In this document: positions 39,656 to 48,692 of the stretch, piece after piece
Layout: the number at the start of each line of letters is the position of its first letter
Position numbering within the stretch: the stretch's first letter is position 1
Assembly: GCF_000185965.1 (NCBI RefSeq)
Contig: NC_014924.1
Span: forward strand, 2,418,001-2,482,000
From: Pseudoxanthomonas suwonensis 11-1
Lineage (GTDB): Bacteria > Pseudomonadota > Gammaproteobacteria > Xanthomonadales > Xanthomonadaceae
Reading direction: 5' to 3'
DNA length: 64,000 bases
Position numbers and translations under genes: made by a program
The notes under the pieces: model-generated
The model's input: only the letters and a program-made list of their open reading frames with translations
Database searches by the model: none
What the model was told of the DNA's origin: nothing

Positions 39656-40252
39656 TTATCCAGCGATCGCGGCGCGGTGGCCGGACATTGTTTGGTGCCC
39701 GCCGGCCAGCAGCCGCGAGGTCTCGTGCAGGGGCAGGCCCATCACCCCGGAATAACTGCCAGCCAGGTGCTCGACGAAGGCCTCGGCGCGTCCCTGGATG
39801 CCATAGGCCCCGGCCTTGCCCATGGGCTCGCCGGTGGCGACATAGGCGGCGATGGCGGCCTCGTCCAGCGGCGCGAAGCGCACCTGGGTGGTCGATACCA
39901 CCTCGCGCACGCCGCCGGCGTCGTGGACCACCACCGCCGACAGCACCTGGTGGGTGCGCCCGGACAGGCGCCGCAGCATGGCCGCCGCGTCGGCGGCGTC
40001 GGCCGGCTTACCGAACACATCCCCATCCAGCACCACTTCGGTATCGGCACCCAGCACCCGCGCCCCAGTCTCGCCGGCGACCTGGGCCCAGCCGGCGGCG
40101 GCCTTGTCGCGGGCCACGCGCAGCACGTAATCGGCCGCGGCCTCGCCGGGGGCGCGGATCTCGGGAACGTCGACGTCGAGCAGGCGGTAAGCAATGCCCA
40201 GGCGGTCGAGCAGTTCGGCCCGCCGCGGGGACTTGGAAGCCAGATAGAGCAT
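39656..40252 (-). CDS. maf: Maf family nucleoside triphosphate pyrophosphatase
   Basis: A 198-residue house-cleaning hydrolase that removes non-canonical or excess dTTP/UTP-type nucleotides. The P-loop-like start [18 protein letters not shown], the metal/base region [10 protein letters not shown], the [20 protein letters not shown] segment and [19 protein letters not shown] match the family; the QGRA reading points to the YhdE (dTTP/UTP) subgroup. It is the first gene of the maf-rng-yhdP unit. Confidence 0.95.
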   Translation of the reverse strand: MLYLASKSPRRAELLDRLGIAYRLLDVDVPEIRAPGEAAADYVLRVARDKAAAGWAQVAGETGARVLGADTEVVLDGDVFGKPADAADAAAMLRRLSGRTHQVLSAVVVHDAGGVREVVSTTQVRFAPLDEAAIAAYVATGEPMGKAGAYGIQGRAEAFVEHLAGSYSGVMGLPLHETSRLLAGGHQTMSGHRAAIAG

Positions 40253-40416
40253 GGCGGCAAGGATAACCCGCGCCTGCTGGCTGAACCGTGTCCATTGGTC
40301 ACCCCTGGGCCTCGAACCCCGGGACGGCTCACGGCGCGTTCATGCGTACAACCGGACCCTGCCGCCCATCTTCACGCGCCGGGCCACGGCCCCCGTTCCC
40401 CAGGAGATCCACCGCA

Positions 40417-41139
40417 ATGCGCAGCCTGTTCGCCTCGATGCTTTCGCTCCCGCTGGCCTTCGCCATGGCCACCCCCGCCTCGGCCCAGGGCGTGGTCCCG
40501 CCGATCGCCGCCGACTCCACCCTGCTCTCGGTCCAGGCCCAGGCCGAGGCCAGCCAGGCCCCGGACATCGCCACCATTTCCGCCGGCGTGGTCACCCAGG
40601 CCGCCGACGGCAACGCCGCCATGCGCGAGAACGCCGGGCAGATGAACCGGGTGCTGGCCGCGCTGAAGTCGGCCGGGGTGGCCGAGCGCGACATCCAGAC
40701 CAGCGGGGTGAACCTGCACCCGCAGTACCGCTACGTCGAGAACCAGGCGCCGCAGATCACCGGCTACCAGGCCAGCAATACGGTCAACGTCAAGCTGCGC
40801 GACGTGGCCAGGATGGGCAAGGTCCTGGACGCGCTGGTGGCCAGCGGCGCCAACCAGATCAACGGCCCCAGCTTCGGCATCGACAAGCCCGAGCCGCTGT
40901 TCGACCAGGCCCGGGTGGAGGCGCTGAAGCTGGCCCAGGCCCGTGCCGAGACCTATGCCAAGGCCCTGGACCTGCGCGTGCGCCGGATCGTCAGCATCGG
41001 CGAAGGCGGCGCGGGCATGCCGGCGCCGATGCCGCGGATGGCGATGATGAAGGCCGAGGCCTACGACAGCACCCCGGTAGCCGCGGGCGAGAGCAGCGTC
41101 TCGGTCTCGCTGGACGTGGTGTTCGAACTGGGTCGTTAA
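40417..41139 (+). CDS. exported SIMPL (DUF541) domain protein
   Basis: A 240-residue protein with a clear signal peptide (LFASMLSLPLAFAMATPASA, cleavage near residue 24). The SIMPL domain follows, with LLSVQAQAEASQAPDIATIS, ALKSAGVAERDIQTSGVNL, PQYRYVENQAPQITGYQASN and a C-terminal SVSVSLDVVFEL. CAGGAG lies 8 bases before the ATG. Members are periplasmic or outer-membrane proteins tied to oxidative or envelope stress in some species; no precise role is known. It is divergent from maf and converges on the Oar receptor across a strong terminator. Confidence 0.9.
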   Translation: MRSLFASMLSLPLAFAMATPASAQGVVPPIAADSTLLSVQAQAEASQAPDIATISAGVVTQAADGNAAMRENAGQMNRVLAALKSAGVAERDIQTSGVNLHPQYRYVENQAPQITGYQASNTVNVKLRDVARMGKVLDALVASGANQINGPSFGIDKPEPLFDQARVEALKLAQARAETYAKALDLRVRRIVSIGEGGAGMPAPMPRMAMMKAEAYDSTPVAAGESSVSVSLDVVFELGR

Positions 41140-41200
41140 GCGCCCGGGCGACGGGCGCCCCCGCATGGGCGCCCGCGCCTGCCGGCGGCAAGCGATTGGC

Positions 41201-41233
41201 AAGAAAAAAGACCGGCGCCCGAGGGCGCCGGTC
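41201..41233 (-). terminator. strong terminator of the Oar-like receptor gene
   Basis: On the minus strand GACCGGCGCC - loop CTCG - GGCGCCGGTC, a 10-base-pair perfect stem, is followed by TTTTTTCTT. It lies 26 bases after the receptor stop and may also slow transcripts from the SIMPL gene. Confidence 0.9.
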
Positions 41234-41259
41234 CTGTTCCAGCAAGCTGAAACTGCGGC

Positions 41260-44200
41260 TTAGAACGAGTAGCGCACGCCCAGGTAGGCACGGCGCGGCT
41301 CGACCCAGTCGTTGGGCTGGCCGAAGGCGTACACGCCGTTGCCGTCGACCAGGGCCATGTGGCTGATGGGCGACTGCTTGTTGAGTACGTTGAACACGTC
41401 GACGAAGAACTCCAGCTCACCGACCGGCAGCTCCTTGACGTACTTGGCGCGCATGTCGAGCGTGTAGTACGAGGGACCGGTCTCCGCTCCGATGCTGTTC
41501 GGCAGCACCCAGGTGTCGTAGATGCCGTCGAACTCGTACTCCTCGCCCATGATCGGCAGGTAGCGGCTGGAGATCAGCTGCGAGCGGCTGTAGATGATGC
41601 CGCTGTTCCAGTTGAACACCGCGCTCAGCTCCAGGCCGAAGTTGAACTCGTACGAGCCGAAGGCCTTGAACTGGTGCTCGATGTTGCCCGGCTGGCGGCC
41701 CCACATGTTGGGAGCGCGCGGGTCGATGGCCAGCCAGTCGCCCTGGAAGTCCGCGTTGGAGTCGGAGTTCGTGTTGCCGTGGGCGTCGTTGTAGGTGTAC
41801 GACAGCATGCCCTGCCAGTTGTCGCTCTTGAACTTCTGCAGGGTGATCTCCAGGCCGTTGTACTCGCGCTTGCCGCCGGCCAGGGTGCCGATCACGTAGT
41901 TCGAGTTCGGGGCGCCGTTGTAGCCGAAGTACGAGTACGGCAGGTAGAACATCGAACCCGGGTGGGCCACGCCATGGTCACCTGGCTCGACCGACGGATC
42001 GGAGTACAGCGCCAGGTCGTAGTCCTCCAGGATGTCCTTGGTGGTGCGACGGGTGAAGGTCACCGAAAGGCTCATGTCCTGGCCGATGGTGTGCGAGGCA
42101 CCCAGCATGAACTCGTCGGTGTACGGGGTCTTGGTCGAAGGCGCGAACAGGGCGTCCGGGGTCTGCTCGCCACCGCGCACGCGGAAGGTCAGCCAGCGGT
42201 CGCCGATGAAGACCTGCTCATACAGCAGCGGACCGGTCAGGTTGCCGGCGAAGTCGGCCATGTTGGTGCGGATCGGGTCGTAGTAACGCCCGTAGAACCC
42301 GAACACCTTGGAGCGGCCGTCGCCGAACACGTCATACACCACGCTCAGGCGCGGGGCGATTTCCCAGTCGAACTTGGCCGATTGCTGGCCCTTGGAGTTC
42401 TCGTGGGTCCATTCCTCGGCACGGATACCGGCATTGACCGTCCACTGGTTGAGGGTCCAGGTGTCCTGCAGGTAGAAGGTCTTGCCCTTGGTATAGACCG
42501 AGAACGGCGCGGCACTGGCCTCCATGATGCGGTAGTTGTTGACCTGGCCGGTCGGGTTGCCCGCGGTGCTGGTGAACTGGTAGGCGTTGAGCTCGTCCAC
42601 CGAGACCGTGCCGTCCCCGTTGAGGTCCACGACGCTCAGGAAGTACGCGCGGTCGGCAGCGGTGGAGTCGCCCACGCCAGGGCGGCCGGTGTCGTTGATC
42701 AGGCGCGAGTAGTCGCTGCTGGAGATGGAACGGGTGCCGGACCAGCCGGGCCCGAAGAACTCGCCCAGGGTGACGCCGGCATTGGCCGCGGCGATCGACG
42801 CGTAGCGCGCACGGTCCGGGCCGGTGATCACCGAGTCCTCGAAGTACTCGTTCTCGCTGTAGGAGAAGCCACCCTTGATGGTGTGCGTACCCCACGAGGT
42901 ATCCAGGTAGTACTCCAGGCTCGCACCGAACTCGTCGCGGTTGCGCTCGGTGATCAGCGCGGTACCGCCGCCGCCCTGGCTGCGCTCGGCCAGGCTGGCC
43001 GGCGAGTTGAAGAAGGCGACGTTGTTGAGCGACACGTCCTGGTACGCCGGGATCTGGCTCAACTCACCTTCGTGGCGGAAGCCATAGGCGTTCAGCAGTA
43101 CCGGGCCCCAGTCGCGGGTGTATTCGAGCTTGTAGTTGTCGCCGCCCTGCTTCTGGGCGAAGTCGCGGTTGTTGAGGGTGGTCGCGGTACGCGAGCCGCT
43201 GATCTCGGTTGGATCGTTGAAGAACGTGGCGACCAGGCGGTCGTTCTCGGTGATCTGCCAGGTGGTCTTGAAGAAGGCGTAGCGCGCGTCGTTGTCAACG
43301 GTGCGCATGGCGCTGCCGGTGGACGGGTCGAGCACGTCGTCCTCGCGGTACTTCTTCTGGTAGGAAGCGAAGAACCACAGCTTTTCCTTCACGATCGGGC
43401 CGCCCAGGGTGAAGGCGGTGTCGTAGGTGGAGAAGCCGGCGGACTCGCCATGCTTGTCCTTGTTCACCAGGTTGTCGTTCTGCAGGTAGTAGTTGAGCGA
43501 GCCGTGCCACTCGTCGCTACCGGACTTGGTGATGACCTTGGAGATCAGGCCCGAACCGCCCGCGTACTCGGCAGGCACGCCGCCGGTGATGACCTGCTGC
43601 TCCTGGATGATCTCGGAGTTGAAGTTGGCACCGAAGGTACCGGTGTTGCTGTCGGTGACGTCGACGCCGTCGATCAGGTAGACGTTGTCGCTGGAGGTAC
43701 CCGCGGCGCCGCCGATGTCGCTGTAGTTGACGCCGGACTTGGAGGACGGGTTGCCGCCCGGGCTCGGCTTCACGCCGGGGACCAGCTGCAGGTAGCTCTG
43801 GTAGTTACGGCCGGTGGGCAGCGATTCCACCATCTGCAGGGTCAGGGTCGAACCAACCGTGGCGGAGGTGGTGTCGATGGCGGCCAGCGAAGCGCCGGTG
43901 ACGACCACGGCATCCAGGGTGGTGGCGCTGCTGGAGCTGCTCCCACCGCCGAGGCTGTAGCCCAGGCTCAGGTTGCGGCCCGAAACGACCGCCACGTTGG
44001 ATGCGCTGTAGTCGTTGTAGCCGGCCGCGGAGATCTCGACCGTGTAGTTGGTGGCAGGGTCCAGGCCCTGCAGGCGGACCGTACCGTCCTCGCCGGTCAC
44101 GCCGGTCTTGCTGACCAGGCTGTCCGGCGAGCTGACCTTTACCGTGGCGCCCGCGACGGGCCTGCCATCGGCGCCGTTGATGCTGATACGCAGGCCGCCG

Positions 44201-44304
44201 GGATCGGCCGCCCAGGCCGCGCCGGCGATGCACATGCCCAGCGCCACGGTAAGGACGCTGCGCTTGATGCCTTTCATGCCAAGGGAATTCTTCTTGTCCG
44301 TCAC
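41260..44304 (-). CDS. Oar-like TonB-dependent outer-membrane receptor
   Basis: A 1,014-residue receptor. A signal peptide (VALGMCIAGAAWA) precedes a carboxypeptidase-regulatory-like beta domain (ISINGADGRPVAGATVKVSS). The plug follows with DAVVVTGASLAAIDTT, YLIDGVDVTDSNTG and QEQQVITGGVPAEYAGGSG. A large barrel ends with RRAYLGVRYSF, the aromatic end expected of an outer-membrane barrel. An EF-hand-type loop, DLNGDGTVSVDE, lies at residues 560-571. The frame opens with GTG at 44304, with GAGAGG upstream. Oar-type receptors import large or peptide ligands using TonB; the ligand here is unknown. A TonB-like gene lies divergently 749 bases away. Confidence 0.92.
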   Translation of the reverse strand: MTDKKNSLGMKGIKRSVLTVALGMCIAGAAWAADPGGLRISINGADGRPVAGATVKVSSPDSLVSKTGVTGEDGTVRLQGLDPATNYTVEISAAGYNDYSASNVAVVSGRNLSLGYSLGGGSSSSSATTLDAVVVTGASLAAIDTTSATVGSTLTLQMVESLPTGRNYQSYLQLVPGVKPSPGGNPSSKSGVNYSDIGGAAGTSSDNVYLIDGVDVTDSNTGTFGANFNSEIIQEQQVITGGVPAEYAGGSGLISKVITKSGSDEWHGSLNYYLQNDNLVNKDKHGESAGFSTYDTAFTLGGPIVKEKLWFFASYQKKYREDDVLDPSTGSAMRTVDNDARYAFFKTTWQITENDRLVATFFNDPTEISGSRTATTLNNRDFAQKQGGDNYKLEYTRDWGPVLLNAYGFRHEGELSQIPAYQDVSLNNVAFFNSPASLAERSQGGGGTALITERNRDEFGASLEYYLDTSWGTHTIKGGFSYSENEYFEDSVITGPDRARYASIAAANAGVTLGEFFGPGWSGTRSISSSDYSRLINDTGRPGVGDSTAADRAYFLSVVDLNGDGTVSVDELNAYQFTSTAGNPTGQVNNYRIMEASAAPFSVYTKGKTFYLQDTWTLNQWTVNAGIRAEEWTHENSKGQQSAKFDWEIAPRLSVVYDVFGDGRSKVFGFYGRYYDPIRTNMADFAGNLTGPLLYEQVFIGDRWLTFRVRGGEQTPDALFAPSTKTPYTDEFMLGASHTIGQDMSLSVTFTRRTTKDILEDYDLALYSDPSVEPGDHGVAHPGSMFYLPYSYFGYNGAPNSNYVIGTLAGGKREYNGLEITLQKFKSDNWQGMLSYTYNDAHGNTNSDSNADFQGDWLAIDPRAPNMWGRQPGNIEHQFKAFGSYEFNFGLELSAVFNWNSGIIYSRSQLISSRYLPIMGEEYEFDGIYDTWVLPNSIGAETGPSYYTLDMRAKYVKELPVGELEFFVDVFNVLNKQSPISHMALVDGNGVYAFGQPNDWVEPRRAYLGVRYSF

Positions 44305-45053
44305 AGCACCAACCTCTCTCGTTTCGTGGAAGGGGTGGATCTGGATTGCTTGCCCCGGCGCGCAGACAAACGTGGACAGAACATGAATGAAACGCCGGGT
44401 TAACCCGAATATAACGAGGCTTTCTTTTCAGCAGAATCGGTTGCTGATCAGATTCAATTGAAACAATTAATGCATTGAGAGAGGTGCAAGTGCCCGGTTT
44501 TATTGAATTCCGGTCGGATGCGTACGGTAGAGCTATAACGTGAATAGCAGTACTGCGATGCGACATGGAGAAAATTGAATATTTCCTCGCTAAATGACCC
44601 CCGGTTTCCTGCAGGTTTTGCACACAAAAGGTGCGCGGATATGAACAGGCTCGCCTATTCATTAGTTTCAGATGAGGTATTTCAGCTCTGGATTGCTTGC
44701 TGAGCGCTACTTGCGCGCGGGTTTGTCAGGCCGCGACGGTATAGGCAGCCGCTGGAACCCGGTCACAGGTACTGCTGCCGGGGATGCCCGGAGACCTGCC
44801 AAGCCTCGTCGCGGTGCCCGAGCGAATCGGGTAGGCGCAGCGTCGGTGATGCCCAGGTCCACGCCCCCGCTCCACGTGTGACGACAGCGCGAAGTGCCAG
44901 CCCCACCTCTCCGCCTTCTACCTTGGTCGCAGTGCGGCGCTCTTGTCCGCGTACTCCATGCGGCGCAGTCTGGAACCGGCCATCGCAGCCCTAACCCCGG
45001 TTGCCCTGTCCGTGCGTTTTCAGCTCCGTCACCCGACAACAAGGAGGTGGACC
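44305..45053. other. AT-rich gene-free region between the receptor and TonB-like genes
   Basis: No credible coding frame. From about 44400 to 44700 the DNA is distinctly AT-rich against the GC-rich surroundings, as in long promoter leaders or silenced regions. The part next to the tonB gene returns to normal composition and ends in AAGGAGGTGG, a strong ribosome binding site. I found no riboswitch, tRNA or convincing small-RNA terminator. Confidence 0.6.
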
Positions 45054-45710
45054 ATGGTTCGTACGTTGCCGTCCGACGCCAGCCAGCGCGTGGATTTCCA
45101 GCGGGTACTGGCGACCAGTTTCGCCATCGGCCTGCATTTCCTCGCCCTGCTGGTGCTGCTGCTGCCATTGACCGCTTCGCTGCCGGAGGAGCACCGCGAA
45201 AAGCCCGTCGAACGCTGGCAGGTGCGGCAGCTGCCGCCGCAGCCCCCGCTGCCGCCACAGGTGGTGCAACCGCAGCCCCGGGTCCAGCCCGCAGCTCCGC
45301 GCCCGGCGACGCCGGCGCCCGTACTGCCAGTGCAGCAACCGTCGATGATCGACCAGGGCAGCCTGCCCGCGGAGCCCGTCGTCGACGCGGGCCCGGCGGT
45401 GCCGGATATCGCGCCGGCCTACAGCGGTCCGGTCGCCGGCGCCGACCTGCGGCTGGCCGTGGCCCCGCCGCCGCCCTACCCGCGCGACGCGCTGGCTGCT
45501 GGCGCCGAGGGCACGGTGATGCTGCGGGTGCTGGTGGACGTGGACGGACGCCCGCTTGAAGTGAGCGTGGAGCGCAGCAGCGGCAACCGCTCGCTGGACC
45601 GCCAGGCCCTGCGCCAGGTGCAGCAGCGCTGGCGCTTCCAGCCGGCCATGCGTGACGGCCAGCCGGTCCAGGCCTGGGGCCTGGTGCCGATCGACTTCAA
45701 CCTGCAGTAG
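45054..45710 (+). CDS. TonB-like energy transducer protein
   Basis: A 218-residue protein with TonB topology: a short cytoplasmic start, one membrane helix (FAIGLHFLALLVLLLPLTA), a proline-rich periplasmic spacer (PPQPPLPPQVVQPQPRVQPA), and a C-terminal TonB domain with PPPYPRDALAAGAEGTVMLR, VDVDGRPLEVSVERSSGNR and WRFQPAM. It would deliver energy from ExbB/ExbD to outer-membrane receptors. ExbB/D are not here. Its location facing the Oar-like receptor suggests a dedicated pairing. AAGGAGG sits just before the ATG. Confidence 0.9.
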   Translation: MVRTLPSDASQRVDFQRVLATSFAIGLHFLALLVLLLPLTASLPEEHREKPVERWQVRQLPPQPPLPPQVVQPQPRVQPAAPRPATPAPVLPVQQPSMIDQGSLPAEPVVDAGPAVPDIAPAYSGPVAGADLRLAVAPPPPYPRDALAAGAEGTVMLRVLVDVDGRPLEVSVERSSGNRSLDRQALRQVQQRWRFQPAMRDGQPVQAWGLVPIDFNLQ

Positions 45711-45741
45711 CCGCAGCGGACGGCCGGCGCCCGCCGGCCGT

Positions 45742-45793
45742 CCCGCCCTCGCCCGCCCTCGCCCTCGCTCGCCCTCGCTCGCCCCCGCTCTCG
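45742..45793. repeat. low-complexity CCCTCGC/CTCGCTCG tract
   Basis: About 50 bases made of imperfect short repeats of (G)CCCTCGC and CTCGCTCG between the tonB-like and rlmH stops. It is intergenic and probably arose by replication slippage. Confidence 0.7.
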
Positions 45794-45818
45794 TCCATCG
45801 CGCGGCGCGCCGCGCCGC

Positions 45819-46289
45819 TCAGGCGCGGTGGTAGGGATGGTTGGCCAGCATCGCCGCGGCGCGGTACAGCTGCTCGGCCACCACCAGCCGCACCAGCATG
45901 TGCGGCAGGGTCAGCGGGCCCAGCGACCAGGATTCATTGGCGATCGCCTTGACCTCCGGCGCGTGGCCCTCGGGCCCGCCGATCAGGAAGGCCAGGTCGC
46001 GGCCCTGCTGGCGCCAGTGCTCCATGCGCGTGGCCAGCTGCTCGGACGACCATGGCTTGCCGGGCACGTCCAGGGCGATCACATGCGCGTTCTTCGGCAA
46101 GGCCGCCAGCACCCGGCGGCCCTCGTCCTCGGCCGCGCGCTGCGGATCCCGGCCCTTGCCACGCAGGCCTGGCTCCACTTCCACCAGTTCCAGCGGCATC
46201 CAGTGCGAGAGCCGCTTGCGGTATTCGGCGAAACCCTCGGCCACCCACGAGGGTGCGCGTTCGCCGGTCGCGATCAGTCGTGCCTTCAT
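45819..46289 (-). CDS. rlmH: 23S rRNA (pseudouridine1915-N3)-methyltransferase
   Basis: A SPOUT-class methyltransferase of 156 residues, the usual RlmH size, acting on assembled 70S ribosomes. Family marks are EYRKRLSHWMPLELVEVEPG, VIALDVPGKPWSSEQLATRM, the SAM-knot LAFLIGGPEGH, and the end LTLPHMLVRLVVAEQLYRA with HPYHRA. It is the last gene of the leuS-to-rlmH block, downstream of rsfS. Confidence 0.97.
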   Translation of the reverse strand: MKARLIATGERAPSWVAEGFAEYRKRLSHWMPLELVEVEPGLRGKGRDPQRAAEDEGRRVLAALPKNAHVIALDVPGKPWSSEQLATRMEHWRQQGRDLAFLIGGPEGHAPEVKAIANESWSLGPLTLPHMLVRLVVAEQLYRAAAMLANHPYHRA

Positions 46290-46361
46290 CCGCACATGAT
46301 ACGCACCGCATGCGCCGGCCCTGCCTGGCGCCAGTGACCCGCGATTCCCGGATGCCGGAAA

Positions 46362-46390
46362 CGAAGAAGGCCGCGCACCTGGCGCGGCCT
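46362..46390 (-). terminator. probable terminator after rsfS
   Basis: On the minus strand AGGCCGCGC - CAGGT - GCGCGGCCT, 9 perfect pairs, is followed by TCTTCGTTT. It falls between rsfS and rlmH and could attenuate transcription into rlmH. Confidence 0.6.
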
Positions 46391-46438
46391 CCTGCGATCG
46401 GTCATCGACACGCCAATGGAAGGCGCGACGGACGCGGC

Positions 46439-46855
46439 TTACTCGGCCTCGTCGCCTTCGTCGGCATCGACGCCCGGCTTCTGGTCGCCGACGCTCCACA
46501 GCCGCTCCAGCGCGTAGAACTCGCGCACGCGCGGCAGCATCACGTGGACGATGACGTCGCCAAGGTCGACCAGTACCCACTCGGCCTCGCGCTCGCCTTC
46601 CACGCCCAGCGGCATGGCGCCGAGGTTCTTGGCGAACTTCACCACTTCGTCGGCGATCGACTTCACGTGGCGGGTGGAGGTACCCGAGGCGATCACCAGG
46701 TGGTCGGCGACGCTGGTCTTGCCGCGCACGTCGATCTCCACGACGTCCTTGGCCTTGATTTCCTCGACCGCGGCGCGCACGGCGGCGAGCAGCTGGTCGA
46801 CGGAGGGGGGCGGCTCGGGAAGCCGGGGCTTGATGACGTGTGCCTGGTTGCTCAA
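46439..46855 (-). CDS. rsfS: ribosomal silencing factor RsfS
   Basis: A protein of 138 residues of the Iojap/RsfS family, which binds uL14 and blocks subunit joining under starvation. Core: EEIKAKDVVEIDVRGKTSVA, DHLVIASGTSTRHVKSIADE, GEREAEWVLVDLGDVIVHVM and LPRVREFYALERLW. No ATG lies upstream in frame near the expected N-terminus; a TTG at 46855 starts a protein (SNQAHVIKPRLP) that aligns with relatives, so a TTG start is chosen. The next gene upstream is nadD, the common arrangement. Confidence 0.93.
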   Translation of the reverse strand: MSNQAHVIKPRLPEPPPSVDQLLAAVRAAVEEIKAKDVVEIDVRGKTSVADHLVIASGTSTRHVKSIADEVVKFAKNLGAMPLGVEGEREAEWVLVDLGDVIVHVMLPRVREFYALERLWSVGDQKPGVDADEGDEAE

Positions 46856-46937
46856 GGAAGACTCTGGGGTAGCCGGGGGAAAGGCCGGCACGGGCCGGCT
46901 GCGTGGCGGATTATACCGGCGCCAGGTGGCCGGCCCG

Positions 46938-47615
46938 TCATGGCGTCCCGCTGGCGCCCGCGCCGTCGGCCTGGGCGGCGCCATACAGGCCATGGTGGAG
47001 GATGTAGCCGGCCACCGCCGGCGGCACCATCGACTGCCATTGCGGATCGCCGGCCGCGATCGCCGCGCGCACCGCGGTGGCGGAGGCCGGATTGAGCGGT
47101 TGCCGCAGCGCGAGGATGCGGCCATTGGCGGTGCTCGCGAGCGCCGCCGGCGAATCGGTCCAGCGCCCCTGCCCCTCGGCGGCCAGTTCCGGCGGGAGGT
47201 CGCGGTCGACCGCTTCGTCGCCGCGGCTGGCCACCACCAGGTGCGCCAGCGTCGGCAGTTCGCGCCACTGGTGCCAGGTCGGCAGCGAACGGAAGCTGTC
47301 GGCGCCCAGCAGCAGGGCCAGCGGCGCATCCGCGCCGTGCAGCGCGCGCAGTTCGCGCAGGGTGTCGACGGTCCACGACGGGCCGCTGCGCTGCAGTTCG
47401 CGGCGGTCGACCCGGAGGCGGCGGTCGCCGGCCACCGCCACGTCGAGCATGCGCGCGCGGTGGTGGGCATTGGCGCCCGGTGCGGCCCGGTGCGGCGGAT
47501 CGGCCGCGGGAGCCAGGGTCACGGGCACGCCGAAGGCATCGGCCGCGGCGCGGGCGATGGCCAGGTGGCCCTCATGGACCGGATCGAAGGTGCCGCCGTA
47601 CCAGAGCCTGAGCAT
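46938..47615 (-). CDS. nadD: nicotinate-nucleotide adenylyltransferase
   Basis: Transfers AMP to nicotinate mononucleotide in NAD biosynthesis. The 225-residue protein has the nucleotidyltransferase start LWYGGTFDPVHEGHLAIA (HxGH), VDRRELQRSGPSWTVDTL, LALLLGADSFRSLPTWHQW and the late NPASATAVRAAIAAGD, equivalent to the ISSTxIR motif. It lies 14 bases after holA and about 80 bases before rsfS. Confidence 0.96.
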   Translation of the reverse strand: MLRLWYGGTFDPVHEGHLAIARAAADAFGVPVTLAPAADPPHRAAPGANAHHRARMLDVAVAGDRRLRVDRRELQRSGPSWTVDTLRELRALHGADAPLALLLGADSFRSLPTWHQWRELPTLAHLVVASRGDEAVDRDLPPELAAEGQGRWTDSPAALASTANGRILALRQPLNPASATAVRAAIAAGDPQWQSMVPPAVAGYILHHGLYGAAQADGAGASGTP

Positions 47616-47629
47616 CGCGGCGGGAGGAT

Positions 47630-48667
47630 TCAGCCGGTGGAGGCCAGCAGCCGGGTTGCCGGCGCGTCGGCGATCGCCAGCAACAGCCGTTCCAGCAGCA
47701 CCCACGGATCGCCCGCGGCCCGGCCCTTGGCGGCGCGGTCCACGCGCGAGGCGTAGGCGGCCAGGCGGTTCCAGCGCAGCGGCGTGGCATGGCGCTGCAG
47801 CGCGCGCTTGAACGGCGCCTGGCGCGCTACCCACAGGCCCTGCGACGTCATTTCCGCGGCGAGATTGGCGCCACGGGCCTGGGCCCGCGCCAGCGCCGCC
47901 GCGCGCAGCAGTTCGCGGATGACCACCGGCATCAGTCCGGCGACCTGCTCGCCCTCGGCACGCAGGCCAGCGAGCATGCGCCGCACCTGGGCGGAGTGCC
48001 CGGACAGCGCGGTCTCGACCAGCCGGAACACGTCGTAGCGGGCGGCATCGGCCACCAGCGACTCCATCGTCGCCAGGTCCAGGGTGGCGCCCGGTGCCAG
48101 CAGCGCGAGCTTGTCGATCTCCTGGGCGGCGGCCAGCAGGTTGCCCTCCACCCGTTCGGCCAGGCCCTGCACCGCCTCGGGGCTGGCGCGCAGGCCGCGG
48201 TCGCGCAGGCGGCGCTCGATCCAGCCGGGAAGTTCGTGCGGCTTGAGCGCCCAGGCGATGGACACCACGCCCTGCTTGCCCACCGCCTCGTACCACTTGG
48301 TCTGGTGCGCCTTGCTCCATTCGTTGGCGACGATGAGCAGGGTCACGTCCGGCGCCGGGTTGGCGCAGAAGGACATGATCACTTCAGAACCGGTCTTGCC
48401 CGGCTTGCCGCTGGGCAGGCGCAGTTCCAGCAGGCGGCGCGAGGCGAACAGGCCCGGGGCGTCGAAGCTGGCCGACAGTGCATCCCAGTCCGGCTCGCGG
48501 CCTTCGGCCTCGAACACCTCGCGCTCGGCGCCCTCGGCACGGGCGCGGGCGCGGATCGCATCCGCCGCTTCGAGCACGTGCAGGGTTTCAGGGCCGGCGA
48601 CCAGGTACACCGGGCGCAGCGGCTGGCTGGCGGCCTGGGCGACCAGCTGGTCGGGCTTCAGTTCCAT
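47630..48667 (-). CDS. holA: DNA polymerase III delta subunit
   Basis: The clamp-loader subunit that opens the beta clamp. The 345-residue protein fits the family: MELKPDQLVAQAASQPLRPV, YLVAGPETLHVLEAADAIR, REVFEAEGREPDWDALSASF, the helical middle VEGNLLAAAQEIDKLALL, and the C-terminal collar domain. It sits between lptE and nadD, the conserved order, with 25 bases to lptE. Confidence 0.96.
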   Translation of the reverse strand: MELKPDQLVAQAASQPLRPVYLVAGPETLHVLEAADAIRARARAEGAEREVFEAEGREPDWDALSASFDAPGLFASRRLLELRLPSGKPGKTGSEVIMSFCANPAPDVTLLIVANEWSKAHQTKWYEAVGKQGVVSIAWALKPHELPGWIERRLRDRGLRASPEAVQGLAERVEGNLLAAAQEIDKLALLAPGATLDLATMESLVADAARYDVFRLVETALSGHSAQVRRMLAGLRAEGEQVAGLMPVVIRELLRAAALARAQARGANLAAEMTSQGLWVARQAPFKRALQRHATPLRWNRLAAYASRVDRAAKGRAAGDPWVLLERLLLAIADAPATRLLASTG

Positions 48668-48692
48668 CGCGCCGCGCCTGCCAGGATCGGGC

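Noticed and set aside
41359-44403. A 1,014-codon frame opposite the Oar-like receptor
   Set aside because: Mirrors the receptor reading frame and has no recognisable domain; the receptor is certain from its plug and barrel motifs.
43805-44662. A frame spanning the AT-rich gap into the Oar signal region
   Set aside because: Its first 120 codons cross the AT-rich non-coding leader, and its end is the out-of-frame receptor start.
45742-45793. Short tandem repeat tract considered as a regulatory array
   Set aside because: Imperfect C/T/G units only 6-10 bases long between two stop codons, best explained by slippage.
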